Shown here piece by piece: positions 8,751 to 17,004 of a stretch of 64,000 bases of DNA; the stretch's first letter is position 1; the number at the start of each line of letters is the position of its first letter. This stretch comes from Thermus thermophilus (lineage in GTDB: Bacteria > Deinococcota > Deinococci > Deinococcales > Thermaceae). The notes under the pieces were generated by a model that searched no databases, was not told the DNA's origin, and saw only the letters and a program-made list of their open reading frames with translations. A program made the position numbers and the translations under genes. The stretch lies in the NCBI RefSeq assembly GCF_019974155.1, contig NZ_AP025158.1, positions 248,001 through 312,000 of the forward strand, given 5' to 3'.

Positions 8751-9929
8751 TTGAGGCTGGTCACGTCTGAATCGGTTACCGAGGGGCACCCGGATAAGCT
8801 GGCCGACCGGATCTCCGACGCCATCCTGGACGCCCTCATCGCCCAAGACAAGAAGGCCCGGGTGGCGGCAGAGACCCTGGTGACCACCGGGCTCGTCTTC
8901 GTGGCGGGGGAGATCACCACCGAGGGGTACGTGGACATCCCCAACCTGGTGCGCAAGACGGTGCGGGAGGTGGGGTACACCCGGGCCAAGTACGGCTTTG
9001 ACGCCGACACCTGCGCCGTGCTCACCGCCATAGACGAGCAGTCCCCCGACATCGCCGGCGGGGTCAACCTCTCCTACGAGTGGCGGGTGCTCAAGTCCAC
9101 GGACCCCCTGGACCGGGTGGGGGCGGGGGACCAGGGGCTCATGTTCGGTTACGCCACCGACGAGACCCCCGAGCTCATGCCCCTTCCCATCACCCTGGCC
9201 CACCGCCTCACCATGCGCCTCGCCGAGGTGCGGAAGACGGGGCTCCTGCCTTACCTCCGGCCCGACGGCAAGGCCCAGGTCACCGTGGTCTACGAGGGGG
9301 ATAAGCCCCTTTACGTCAAGACCGTGGTGGTCTCCGCCCAGCACTCCCCCGAGGTAGAGCAGGAGCAATTGCGGGAGGACCTGATCCGGGAGGTGGTGCG
9401 CCAGGCCATCCCCCCGGAGTACCTGAAGGACGGGGAGACGGAGTACCTCATCAACCCCTCGGGCCGCTTCATCCTGGGCGGCCCCCACGCGGACACCGGC
9501 CTCACGGGCCGGAAGATCATCGTGGACACCTACGGGGGGGCGGTGCCCCACGGGGGCGGGGCCTTCAGCGGCAAGGACCCCACCAAGGTGGACCGCTCCG
9601 CCAGCTACTACGCCCGCTACATGGCGAAGAACATCGTGGCGGCAGGGCTTGCGAGGAGGGCCCTCGTGGAGCTCGCCTACGCCATCGGCAAGGCCAGGCC
9701 CGTTTCCCTCAGGGTGGAGACCTTCGGCACCGGGGTCCTGCCCGACGAGAAGCTCACGGAGATCGCCAAGAAGGTCTTTGACCCGAGGCCCCTCGCCATC
9801 ATTGAGGAGCTGGACCTCCTGCGGCCCATCTACACCCCCACCTCGGCCTACGGCCACTTCGGCCGCCCGGGCTTCCCCTGGGAGGAGACGGACCGGGTGG
9901 AGGCCTTGAGGCGGGAGGCGGGGCTTTGA
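8751..9929 (+). CDS. metK: S-adenosylmethionine synthetase
   Basis: Methionine adenosyltransferase making SAM from methionine and ATP; normal length at 392 residues. Seen: [15 protein letters not shown] (ATP/metal site), GAGDQG at about 124, and the [16 protein letters not shown] active-site segment. Start choice: AAAGGAGG ends at 8742, giving an ideal 8-nt spacing to TTG at 8751; the in-frame GTG at 8742 overlaps this Shine-Dalgarno sequence and would add only three residues. Upstream open frame to 8592 is antisense to murI and is not coding. Followed by a repeat-hairpin that also ends the convergent GGDEF gene. Confidence 0.92.
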   Translation: MRLVTSESVTEGHPDKLADRISDAILDALIAQDKKARVAAETLVTTGLVFVAGEITTEGYVDIPNLVRKTVREVGYTRAKYGFDADTCAVLTAIDEQSPDIAGGVNLSYEWRVLKSTDPLDRVGAGDQGLMFGYATDETPELMPLPITLAHRLTMRLAEVRKTGLLPYLRPDGKAQVTVVYEGDKPLYVKTVVVSAQHSPEVEQEQLREDLIREVVRQAIPPEYLKDGETEYLINPSGRFILGGPHADTGLTGRKIIVDTYGGAVPHGGGAFSGKDPTKVDRSASYYARYMAKNIVAAGLARRALVELAYAIGKARPVSLRVETFGTGVLPDEKLTEIAKKVFDPRPLAIIEELDLLRPIYTPTSAYGHFGRPGFPWEETDRVEALRREAGL

Positions 9930-9963
9930 GGCCACCCCATGCGGGCTTAGGCCAGCATAGGGG

Positions 9964-10032
9964 TAAGCGTCCGTGCGCTTAGGAAGAGCTTTTGGGGCCC
10001 CCACCGCGGCGAAAGCCGCGGTGGGGCACTTA
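9964..10032 (+). repeat. Thermus hairpin repeat, shortened copy
   Basis: Begins with TAAG and ends with CTTA like the full copies, but most of the head is missing or diverged. The tail CCCCACCGCGGC (9999-10010), GAAA loop, GCCGCGGTGGGG (10015-10026) is a perfect 12-bp hairpin. The last three bases (TTA, 10030-10032) are the stop codon of the minus-strand cyclase gene. It sits between convergent metK and the cyclase. A degenerate second inverted repeat lies just before it at 9935-9963. Confidence 0.85.
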
Positions 10033-11112
10033 TTTGGGGGCCGCCTCCACCCGGTTTTTCCCCTTGCGCTTGGCCCGGTACATGGCCTCGTCCGCCCGGC
10101 GGAGGAGGGAGAGGGGCGAGTCGGTGGGGCTGGCCTGGGCCACGCCCAGGCTGGCGGAGAGGTGTTCCACCGGGGGCACCTTCAGGGCCGCCACCTTTTG
10201 GCGGAGCCGCTCCGCCAAGTGGATGGCCTGGGCCAAGGAGGTTTCCGGCATAACCACGGCGAACTCCTCGCCTCCCAGGCGCACCGCCCGGTCGCTCTGG
10301 CGCACGTGGCCCTCGAGGCAAGCCGCCAGGGCCTTGAGCACCCGGTCCCCCACCTCGTGGCCGTAGGTGTCGTTGATCCCCTTGAAGCCGTCCAGGTCCA
10401 AGACCACGAGGGAGAGGGGGCGGCCGTAGCGTTGCACGCGGAATAGCTCCCGCTCCAGCACCAGCTCCAGGTAGCGCCGGTTGCGAAGGCCCGTGAGGAA
10501 ATCCGTGTAGGCGTCCAGCTGGGCTTCCAGATACCCTTCCTTCAGCTGCACCAGCAGGTAGAGGAGGCCCACGTAGGCCAGGTTGGCCCCGAAGAACTGG
10601 GCTAAGGCGTTGAGGTGGATGGCCTGGAAGTGCCCTCGGAAGGTGCCCAGTAGGGCCAGGAGGAAAAGAGCCATGAGGTAGAGGAAGGCCAGGCGTACCG
10701 CTTTCCGAGCGGGGAAAAAGAGGTAGCTGGAGAAGTAGAAGAAGGGCACCCAAAAGGCGGCGGGGGAGAGGCCCATGGGGTTGGGCTGGAAGAGGAGCTG
10801 GTAGCCCAGGGTGGAGAGGAGGTAGGAGGCGACGAGGGCGTGGGCGGTGGGGATGGCCCACCGGGCCGAGGAAGGAAGGCGCCAAAGGAGAAGGGCGAGG
10901 AGGAGGAAGCCTATCCCCATCAGGGGCAGGAAGACCCGGTCCACGGGGTCCACGCCCCCCGGCCTCGAGGCCCAGTAGGCTACCCCCGCGAGGAGGGCTC
11001 CCAGGGGGAGAAGCCAGAGGGCCATCCGCCGCCGAACCGGGTTCAAGGGGTCCAGGAGCTCGAGGGTGGGGTGCAAGCTACCCTTAGCGTACACCTTCCT
11101 TGGGGCCATCAC
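10030..11112 (-). CDS. Membrane-anchored diguanylate cyclase (GGDEF)
   Basis: Predicted to make cyclic di-GMP at the inner membrane. About six hydrophobic helices fill the first ~190 residues, followed by a linker and one GGDEF domain: DLDGFKGINDTYGHEVGD, then an inhibitory-site RQSD exactly five residues before the active loop GGEEF (about 280-284). Both active site and I-site are intact, so product-inhibited activity is expected. No EAL domain or known sensor domain is recognised. GTG at 11112 or ATG at 11109 start; CAGGAT 6 nt upstream would make it leaderless. The stop codon comes from the adjoining repeat. Confidence 0.92.
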   Translation of the reverse strand: MMAPRKVYAKGSLHPTLELLDPLNPVRRRMALWLLPLGALLAGVAYWASRPGGVDPVDRVFLPLMGIGFLLLALLLWRLPSSARWAIPTAHALVASYLLSTLGYQLLFQPNPMGLSPAAFWVPFFYFSSYLFFPARKAVRLAFLYLMALFLLALLGTFRGHFQAIHLNALAQFFGANLAYVGLLYLLVQLKEGYLEAQLDAYTDFLTGLRNRRYLELVLERELFRVQRYGRPLSLVVLDLDGFKGINDTYGHEVGDRVLKALAACLEGHVRQSDRAVRLGGEEFAVVMPETSLAQAIHLAERLRQKVAALKVPPVEHLSASLGVAQASPTDSPLSLLRRADEAMYRAKRKGKNRVEAAPK

Positions 11113-11157
11113 GGCCCCATCCTGCCCCTTCTCCCCTTAAGGGGGCCTTAACGCCCC

Positions 11158-13050
11158 TCAGTCTTCCAGATAGGTGTACCCCTGGAGTTCCCGGGTGTAC
11201 CGCTCCAAAAAGGTCCCCTTCTCCGCGGGGGAGAGGCGGCTTTGCCGCACCAGGCGCTCCACCCCGAGCATCAGCTCCCGGGCGGTGAAGCCCATCTTCT
11301 CTATCACCCGCTCCGCCGTCTCCCCTCCCACGAAGCGCTCTATGGCGAAGCCCTCCTCCTCCACCCGCACGTGGGCCTCCCCCACCTGGCCGAAGAGGTT
11401 GTGGTTGCTCCCGAGGACGTCCTGGTACGCCCCCACCAGGAAGACCCCAAGGTAGTAGGGCTCCCCGGGACGGACGGGGTGGACGGGCAGGGTCTGGCGC
11501 ACGTCGTGGAGGTCAATGAAGCGGTCTATCTTGCCGTCCGAGTCGCAGGAGATGTCCACCAGGGTGGCCCTCCGGGTCGGGGGCTCCAGCAGGCGGGAGA
11601 GGGGCACCACGGGGAAGAGCTGGTGGATGGCCCAGGCGTCGGGGAGGCTCTGAAAGACGGAGAAGTTGCAGACCAGCTTGTCGGCGAGGAGCTTCTCCAG
11701 GTCTTCCAGCTCGTCGGGGACGTAGGGGAGGCTCTGGGCGATGGCCTGGACCCGGCGGGCGATGTGGTAGAAGAGCTCCTCCGCCAGGGCCCGGTCCCGC
11801 AGGGAGACCAGGCCCAGGTCGTAGAGGGTCTGGAGGGTCTCCTTGTCGGCGAAGGCGTCGTGGTAGACCTCCTGGAAGTTCTTGGGGGAGAGGCTTTGCA
11901 GGCTCTCCCAGAGCTCCTTTACCAGGGGGTGGGCCTCGGGGGGCGGAGGGCTTGGCCGCGCCTCCCCGGGCGGGGCGATGACGTCAATCACCTGGAGGAC
12001 CAGGACCTCGTGGTAGGCGGTGATGGCCCGCCCGCTCTCGGTGACCAGGATGGGGTGGGGTTCGCCCTGGGCCTCCACCACCTCCTTGGTGACGTAGACC
12101 AGGTTCTCGGCGTACTCGGAGAGGGTGTAGTTGGCCGAGGCGTAGAAGTTGGTCTTGGAGCCATCGTAGTCCACGGCCAGGCCCCCGCCCAGGTTGAGGT
12201 AGCGGAGGGGGGCCCCGAGCTTCCTGAGCTGCACGTAGGTCTGGGCCGCCTCTCGCACCGCGGCCTTGATCCGGCGGATGTCCGTGACCTGGCTGCCGAT
12301 GTGGGCGTGGAGCATCACCAGGGCGTCCAAAAGGCCCTCCTCTTGGAGGACCTCCACCGCCCGCACGATCTCCGGGGTGGTGAGGCCGAACTTGGCGTTT
12401 TCGCCCCCGGAGGCCTCCCACTGCCCCGCCCCCTTGGCCTTGAGCTTGTAGCGGATGCCCAAGAGGGGTTTCACGCCGAGTTCCTTAGAAAGGCGGAGGA
12501 CCCGGGAGAGCTCGGCGAACTTTTCCAGGGTGATCACCACGTTGCGGCCGAGCTTCCTCCCCATGAGGGCGAGGCGGACGAAGTCGTCGTCCTTGAAGCC
12601 GTTGGTGGTGATGAGGGCCTCCTCGGAGAGGTCCTGAGCCAGGATGAGGGCGAGCTCGGGCTTGCTCCCCGCCTCGAGGCCGAGGTGGTAGGCCTTCCCC
12701 GCCCGGGCCACGGTTTCCAGGACCAGGCGGCGCTGGTTCACCTTCACCGGGTAGACCCCCCGGTAGGTGCCCTGGTAGCCGTACCTCGCCATGGCCTCCA
12801 GGAAGGCCTCGTTGAGGGTCCGGACCCGGGTCTCGAGGATCTGGGGAAAGCGGAGCACGAGGGGCAGGGGCCTACCCTCGTCCCTCAAGGCCTCCACGAT
12901 CTCCAAGAGGGAGGCCGCGGGGCCCTTGGGGCCCAAGGGGGTGACCTCCAGGTCCCCTTTCTCCCCCACCCGGAAGAAGCCCCCGCTCCAGTGGGGCACC
13001 AGGTAAAGCTCCTCCGCGTCCTTAAGGGTGAAGCGCTTGGCCACCTTCAA
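11158..13050 (-). CDS. speA: Biosynthetic arginine decarboxylase
   Basis: PLP enzyme (630 residues) converting arginine to agmatine. In Thermus this opens the agmatine to N1-aminopropylagmatine to spermidine route that feeds the long and branched polyamines of thermophiles. The PLP lysine is K103 in YPVKVNQ; the glycine-rich phosphate loop LNLGGGLAVDYDG and the C-terminal TLVDISCDSDGKID segment are typical of SpeA. It is the last gene of a packed minus-strand run, its ATG overlapping the upstream DUF72 stop by 4 nt. Confidence 0.95.
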   Translation of the reverse strand: MKVAKRFTLKDAEELYLVPHWSGGFFRVGEKGDLEVTPLGPKGPAASLLEIVEALRDEGRPLPLVLRFPQILETRVRTLNEAFLEAMARYGYQGTYRGVYPVKVNQRRLVLETVARAGKAYHLGLEAGSKPELALILAQDLSEEALITTNGFKDDDFVRLALMGRKLGRNVVITLEKFAELSRVLRLSKELGVKPLLGIRYKLKAKGAGQWEASGGENAKFGLTTPEIVRAVEVLQEEGLLDALVMLHAHIGSQVTDIRRIKAAVREAAQTYVQLRKLGAPLRYLNLGGGLAVDYDGSKTNFYASANYTLSEYAENLVYVTKEVVEAQGEPHPILVTESGRAITAYHEVLVLQVIDVIAPPGEARPSPPPPEAHPLVKELWESLQSLSPKNFQEVYHDAFADKETLQTLYDLGLVSLRDRALAEELFYHIARRVQAIAQSLPYVPDELEDLEKLLADKLVCNFSVFQSLPDAWAIHQLFPVVPLSRLLEPPTRRATLVDISCDSDGKIDRFIDLHDVRQTLPVHPVRPGEPYYLGVFLVGAYQDVLGSNHNLFGQVGEAHVRVEEEGFAIERFVGGETAERVIEKMGFTARELMLGVERLVRQSRLSPAEKGTFLERYTRELQGYTYLED

Positions 13051-13631
13051 CGCCCCTCAACCTCCTCCCCGAGTGTAGGCCCGGGAGGTGGGTTTGGGAA
13101 GACCCGCTCCGGGGCGAAGTAGGCGTACCCCTTCCCCGGGGGGAGGCGCTCGGGGTCCAGGAGGTAGAGGAAGGGGCCCTCCTCCGCGTTCACCACGGCC
13201 AGGCCCCGCTCAAGGAGGAGGGGCTTCAGGGGCGCAGGGGCCTGGAAGGCGATGGGGACCGGGCCGAGCTCGTTCTGGACCCCCTCGAGGAGGGGGAGCC
13301 AGGCCTCGAGGGCCTCCGGGGAAAGGTCTTCGGGGAGGAGGAGGCGGAGGGCGCCCGCCTTGGGGCCGAAGAGGCGGAAGCGCCGGAGAAGCCGCCTAAG
13401 GACGCGCCTTTCCTCCCCCGTGGGGCGGAAGGTGAGGTGCTTGTGGCCCACCGCGCTGAAGCGAAACCCCTCGGGGGCGAGGGCCCTAAGGCGGCTTATC
13501 GTCCCCACGTCCCCCACCCGGTGCCACCAGGAGAGCTCCACCGTGGGAAAGGCCTTGCGGTAGGCCTTGAACCCACCGGGGAAGCCCCGGTAGCCCCTGA
13601 GCCCCACCAGGATCTCGCTACCGGGCCTCAA
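13047..13631 (-). CDS. DUF72 (YecE-like) family protein
   Basis: 194-residue protein resembling DUF72 TIM-barrel proteins: ILVGLRGYRGFP at the N-terminus, PTVELSWWHRVG, and APEGFRFSAVGHKHLTF fit the family's conserved strands. It is shorter than the usual ~240 residues and lacks the common GTSGW start. Molecular function of DUF72 is unknown. TTG start at 13631 overlaps the hydrolase stop by 14 nt, and its stop overlaps speA by 4 nt, indicating coupling in the prs-hydrolase-DUF72-speA run. Confidence 0.7.
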   Translation of the reverse strand: MRPGSEILVGLRGYRGFPGGFKAYRKAFPTVELSWWHRVGDVGTISRLRALAPEGFRFSAVGHKHLTFRPTGEERRVLRRLLRRFRLFGPKAGALRLLLPEDLSPEALEAWLPLLEGVQNELGPVPIAFQAPAPLKPLLLERGLAVVNAEEGPFLYLLDPERLPPGKGYAYFAPERVFPNPPPGPTLGEEVEGR

Positions 13632-14331
13632 GCCAGTACTCCAGGAAGGCCAGCCCCACCCGGGCCATGAGGGGGGTGAGGGTGTGGCCCGCCCCCTCCT
13701 CCACGAACCGGGCCAGACGGCCTTCGGGGTAGTGCGGCCTCAAGGCCTCCAAGGTCTTCTCCATCCGGGCCAGGGGGACGATGAGGTCCCGGCTGCCGTG
13801 GAGGTGGAGAAGGGGCACCCCTCCGTAGGCCTCCCCCCGGGTGGCGGGCGGGGCCTGGTAGAGGGCCAAGACCCCAGGGTCCTCCACCACCTGCCCCTGG
13901 GGGAGTTTCATGGGGAAGCCCGAGCCGATGAAGGCGAGGACCCCTCGAGGCCGGAAGCCCTCGGCGAGGAGGAGGTGGGCCACGAAGGCCCCCAGGCTCC
14001 CCCCGGCGAGGAAGAGGGGGAGGCCGAAGCGCCTTTCTGCCTCCTCCGCCACCCTCCGGGCCTCCTCCTTAAACCCCAGGGCCACCCGGTAGACTTCCTC
14101 CACGTACCGGGGGCTCTTGGAGGAGGGGGGAGGGCCCTCCCTTTCCCCGTGCCTCGGGGCGTCAAAGGCGAGGAGGAGGAAGCCCCCTTCCGCGTAGCCG
14201 GGGAGGAGGGAGAGGATGTGCTCCTTGGAGCCTTGAAGGCCGTGGAGGGCGAGGAGGAGGGCCTTGGGCGCCTCGGGGATCCGGGCGAGGACGGAAAGCC
14301 CCGCCAAGGTGAGCCGCTCGGTCCGCACCAT
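13618..14331 (-). CDS. Alpha/beta hydrolase (esterase-like)
   Basis: 237-residue serine hydrolase with a complete triad: S112 in GGSLGA, D182 in HGSRDLIVP and H216 in GAGHT; oxyanion region LHGLQGSK near residue 30. No signal peptide, so cytoplasmic. Substrate is unknown; similar small Thermus proteins act on short esters. The ATG follows the prs TAG with no gap. Confidence 0.85.
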   Translation of the reverse strand: MVRTERLTLAGLSVLARIPEAPKALLLALHGLQGSKEHILSLLPGYAEGGFLLLAFDAPRHGEREGPPPSSKSPRYVEEVYRVALGFKEEARRVAEEAERRFGLPLFLAGGSLGAFVAHLLLAEGFRPRGVLAFIGSGFPMKLPQGQVVEDPGVLALYQAPPATRGEAYGGVPLLHLHGSRDLIVPLARMEKTLEALRPHYPEGRLARFVEEGAGHTLTPLMARVGLAFLEYWLEAR

Positions 14332-15264
14332 CTAGGTAAACAGGCTGGACACCGACTCTCCCCTATGGATCCGCCAGATGGCCTCGGCGAACAGGGGGGC
14401 CACGGTGAGGGTCTTAAGCTTGGGGCCTTCCTTGGGGGGGCAGGTGTCCGTGGCGGCCACCTCCTTCACGGGGCTTTGGGCGATCCTCTCCAGGGCCGGG
14501 CCCACGTAGACCCCGTGGGTGGCGGCGGCGTAGACCTCCTTGGCCCCGGCCTGCATGAGGGCCTCCACCGCCTCCACCAGGCTCCCCGCCGTGGAGATCT
14601 CGTCGTCTACGATGAGGGCCGTCTTCCCCTCTACCTCCCCCACCAGCATCCGCACCCGCACCTCCGTGTCGGAGACCCGTTCCTTGTCAATGAAGGCCAG
14701 GGGAAGGCCGAGCCTGCGGGCGAGGGCGCTTGCCCGTTTGAGGTCCCCGGCATCCGGGGCCACCACCACGGCGTTTTCCAGGTCCACCCGGGTGGCGAAG
14801 TAGTTGGCGATCACGGGCTCGGCGGAAAGGTGGTCCACGGGGATCTTGAAGAAGCCGTGGACCTGGGGGGAGTGGAGGGTCATGGTGAGGACCCGGTCGG
14901 CCCCCGCCGTCTGCAGGAGGTCGGCGATGAGCCGCGCGGTGATGGAGATCCTGGGGGCGTCCTTCTTGTCGCTCCGGGCGTAGGAGAAGTAGGGGATGAC
15001 GGCGGTGACCCGGGCGGCGCTCGCCCCCTTGGCGGCGTCCACCATCATGAGGAGCTCCATCAGGTGGTCCTGCACCGGGGGGACGAAGGACTGGACGATG
15101 AAGACGTCCCCCTCCCTCAGGCTTTCCTCGTAGCGGACGAAGAGGTTGTCGTTGGCGAAGCGCAAGGTGGTGCTCTTGCCCAAGGGGAGGCCTAGGGCCT
15201 CGGCGATGGCCTGGGCCAGGGGCCGGTTGGACTGGCCGGAGAAGATCAAGAGGGGGCGGTCCAT
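14332..15264 (-). CDS. prs: Ribose-phosphate pyrophosphokinase (PRPP synthetase)
   Basis: Class I PRPP synthetase, making PRPP from ribose 5-phosphate and ATP for nucleotide, histidine and tryptophan synthesis. Motifs: [25 protein letters not shown], the regulatory/metal histidine region [11 protein letters not shown], and the PRPP loop [10 protein letters not shown]. About 310 residues. I chose ATG at 15264 over TTG at 15276 because a TATCTT box (minus, 15280-15275) would put the transcript start near 15268 and the family begins close to this methionine. First gene of a four-gene run ending in speA. Confidence 0.93.
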   Translation of the reverse strand: MDRPLLIFSGQSNRPLAQAIAEALGLPLGKSTTLRFANDNLFVRYEESLREGDVFIVQSFVPPVQDHLMELLMMVDAAKGASAARVTAVIPYFSYARSDKKDAPRISITARLIADLLQTAGADRVLTMTLHSPQVHGFFKIPVDHLSAEPVIANYFATRVDLENAVVVAPDAGDLKRASALARRLGLPLAFIDKERVSDTEVRVRMLVGEVEGKTALIVDDEISTAGSLVEAVEALMQAGAKEVYAAATHGVYVGPALERIAQSPVKEVAATDTCPPKEGPKLKTLTVAPLFAEAIWRIHRGESVSSLFT

Positions 15265-15290
15265 GCCGTCCCCCAAGATACCATGCCCCC

Positions 15291-16421
15291 CTAAAGCGGG
15301 GTAATGGCCTCCTGAAGGGGGGTGGTGACCTCGGGGCCCGTGGGGTGGAGGTAGACATTCACCTCGGTGCGCACGCCGAAGGCCTCCAGGTAGACCCCGG
15401 GCTCCACGGTGAAGGCCAATCCCGGCACCAGGGGGCGGAGGTCGTGGGTTTCCAGGTCGTCCAGGTGGGGCCCGGAGCCGTGGACCTCCTCCCCCAGGTT
15501 GTGCCCGGTGCGGTGGCGGACGTAAGGGCCATAGCCCTCCTCCTCCAGGACCTTGCGGGCCAGGCGGTCCACCTCAAAGCCCTTGGGGTAGCGGCCTTCC
15601 CGGTAGGCCCTTTCCACGAAGGCGATGGCCTCGTCCCGCGCCCGGGCCACCGCCCGGAAGGCCCGGTGGGCCGCCTCCGGGGGCCTTTTCCCCGCCATCC
15701 AGGTGAGGTCGGCGTAGACCCCCCCAGGTACTTTGGCCCAGAGGTCCAGGAGGACCACCGCCCCTTCCTCCAGGCGGGCCTCGGAGGGCTCGTGGTGGGG
15801 GTTGGCGGCGTTTTGCCCGAAGGCCACCATGGGGGGGTGGTCAAAGACGAGCCCCTCCGCCTCCAGGGCCCGCACGAGCACCCCCTGGACCTCCCGCTCG
15901 CTGGCCTCGGGGTTTTGGCGCAGGAAGTCCAGGGCCAGGTCCTTGGCCCGGGCGAGGCCGGCCGCCGCCTTGCGGTGGCTTTGCAGCTTCCCTTCGTCCC
16001 AGGTCTGGAAGAGGAGGAGGAGGGGCCAGGAGGAGGCGAGCTCAAGGCCCAGGCCCCGGAGGAGGTCCAGGGTGCCCCCGTCCACCCGGGAGAGGTAGGG
16101 GATCTGCCCCCCCGGGACGTACTCCAAGGCCACGCGCCGAAGCCCCGAAAGGGTTTCGGAAAGGCTCTCCACGAAGCCCCTCCAGGTGTGGTAGGTCCTC
16201 CGGTTTCCGGGGAGGGGAGGGAAGAGGCTTGCCTCAATGGCGTGGCAGAGGAGGGTGGGCGCGCCTTCCCGGGGGATGAGGTAGGCGAAGCGGCGGGTGA
16301 AGTGGAGGTGGGCGAGGCCCAGGACCTCGAGGGCCAGGGGGTTGCTCCTTCCGAAGGAGAAGAGGAGCCAGCCCTCGAGGCCTTCCTCCTTCAAGACTTC
16401 CTGCACGCGGGGAAGGTCCAT
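15291..16421 (-). CDS. M24 family metallopeptidase (Xaa-Pro aminopeptidase-like)
   Basis: 376-residue protein with an N-terminal creatinase-like domain (about 1-150) and a C-terminal pita-bread peptidase domain. The five metal ligands are present: D in LLDLWAK, D in ADLTW, H in [11 protein letters not shown] in TVEPGVY and E in RTEVNVY. Likely a cytosolic proline-specific aminopeptidase, though sister families cleave creatine or act on other substrates. ATG start; a TACCAT box 6 nt upstream suggests a leaderless mRNA. Confidence 0.87.
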   Translation of the reverse strand: MDLPRVQEVLKEEGLEGWLLFSFGRSNPLALEVLGLAHLHFTRRFAYLIPREGAPTLLCHAIEASLFPPLPGNRRTYHTWRGFVESLSETLSGLRRVALEYVPGGQIPYLSRVDGGTLDLLRGLGLELASSWPLLLLFQTWDEGKLQSHRKAAAGLARAKDLALDFLRQNPEASEREVQGVLVRALEAEGLVFDHPPMVAFGQNAANPHHEPSEARLEEGAVVLLDLWAKVPGGVYADLTWMAGKRPPEAAHRAFRAVARARDEAIAFVERAYREGRYPKGFEVDRLARKVLEEEGYGPYVRHRTGHNLGEEVHGSGPHLDDLETHDLRPLVPGLAFTVEPGVYLEAFGVRTEVNVYLHPTGPEVTTPLQEAITPL

Positions 16422-16503
16422 GCCCCCATGGTATCCCGAGTGGGCGTCGCCTCACCTTTCCCTACCCCTGCCGTGCTAGGCTTACGGGTAGGGAGGGAGA
16501 AGC

Positions 16504-16884
16504 ATGGTAGAGGCACAGGAGGCGGTCATCCGCATCACCCCCCTGGCGGCGGAGAAGGCCAAGGAGATCCTCGCCCGCTACGGCAAGGAAGGCGCGGCCA
16601 TTCGCGTCTACATCAAGTCTGGGGGGTGCTCGGGCTTCCAGTACGGCATGGCCGTGGACGAAAGGGAGCTCGAGGGGGACACCTTCGTGGAGATGCATGG
16701 GGTGCGCCTGGTGGTGGACCGGATGTCCCTGCCCTACCTCGTGGGCTCGGAGATTGACTGGGTGGAAAGCCTCATGGGCGGGGGCTTCACCGTGCACAAC
16801 CCCAACGCCGCCAGCACCTGCGGCTGCGGCCACTCCTTCCGCACCAAGGACCAGGAAGGGGAGGCCCGCGCCTGCGGCCATTAA
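16504..16884 (+). CDS. erpA: A-type iron-sulfur carrier protein (ErpA/IscA/HesB)
   Basis: 126-residue Fe-S cluster carrier/scaffold. The three conserved cysteines are C42 (SGGCSGF), C106 and C108 (CGCG). The C-terminal tail of about 16 residues after CGCG is a small addition containing another cysteine. Shine-Dalgarno-like GGGAGGGAG precedes the ATG. Which A-type subgroup (ErpA, SufA, IscA) is meant cannot be settled from sequence alone. A strong terminator follows. Confidence 0.88.
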   Translation: MVEAQEAVIRITPLAAEKAKEILARYGKEGAAIRVYIKSGGCSGFQYGMAVDERELEGDTFVEMHGVRLVVDRMSLPYLVGSEIDWVESLMGGGFTVHNPNAASTCGCGHSFRTKDQEGEARACGH

Positions 16885-16900
16885 ACCCCCGTTCCTTCGG

Positions 16901-16933
16901 GGGGCCCTGCCTGAGGGCCCCTTTAGCTTTTTC
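16901..16933 (+). terminator. Intrinsic terminator after the Fe-S carrier gene
   Basis: GGGGCCCT (16901-16908), loop GCCTG, AGGGCCCC (16914-16921), followed by a T-rich run TTTAGCTTTTT. It directly precedes the strong promoter of the peptide transporter. Confidence 0.8.
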
Positions 16934-16937
16934 CCGG

Positions 16938-16965
16938 TTGACCTTAACCCGGCGGGTCGTATAAT
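16938..16965 (+). promoter_or_regulatory. Promoter of the peptide-binding-protein gene
   Basis: TTGACC (16938-16943), 16-nt spacer, TATAAT (16960-16965): close to the sigma-70/SigA consensus. Shine-Dalgarno AAAGGAGG follows shortly before the ATG at 17005. Confidence 0.85.
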
Positions 16966-17004
16966 GGCCTCGGCCACTTAGACGGTGCCACGAAAGGAGG
17001 CGGT

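Noticed and set aside
8697-10004. 435-codon minus-strand open frame
   Set aside because: Antisense to metK and without a ribosome binding site or recognisable protein.
9996-10030. Repeat hairpin as an ordinary intrinsic terminator
   Set aside because: The tail lacks a U-tract on either strand, and the same sequence with a conserved head occurs elsewhere, so it is better treated as a repeat family; termination may still occur.
11242-13122. 626-codon plus-strand open frame
   Set aside because: Exactly opposite speA, which has clear family motifs; the product is Gly/Val/Leu/Glu-rich with no domain.
13684-15195. 503-codon plus-strand open frame
   Set aside because: Opposite the hydrolase and prs genes, both with complete catalytic motifs.
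16462-16977. 171-codon minus-strand frame over the Fe-S carrier gene
   Set aside because: It spans the strong promoter and terminator of plus-strand genes and has no family features.
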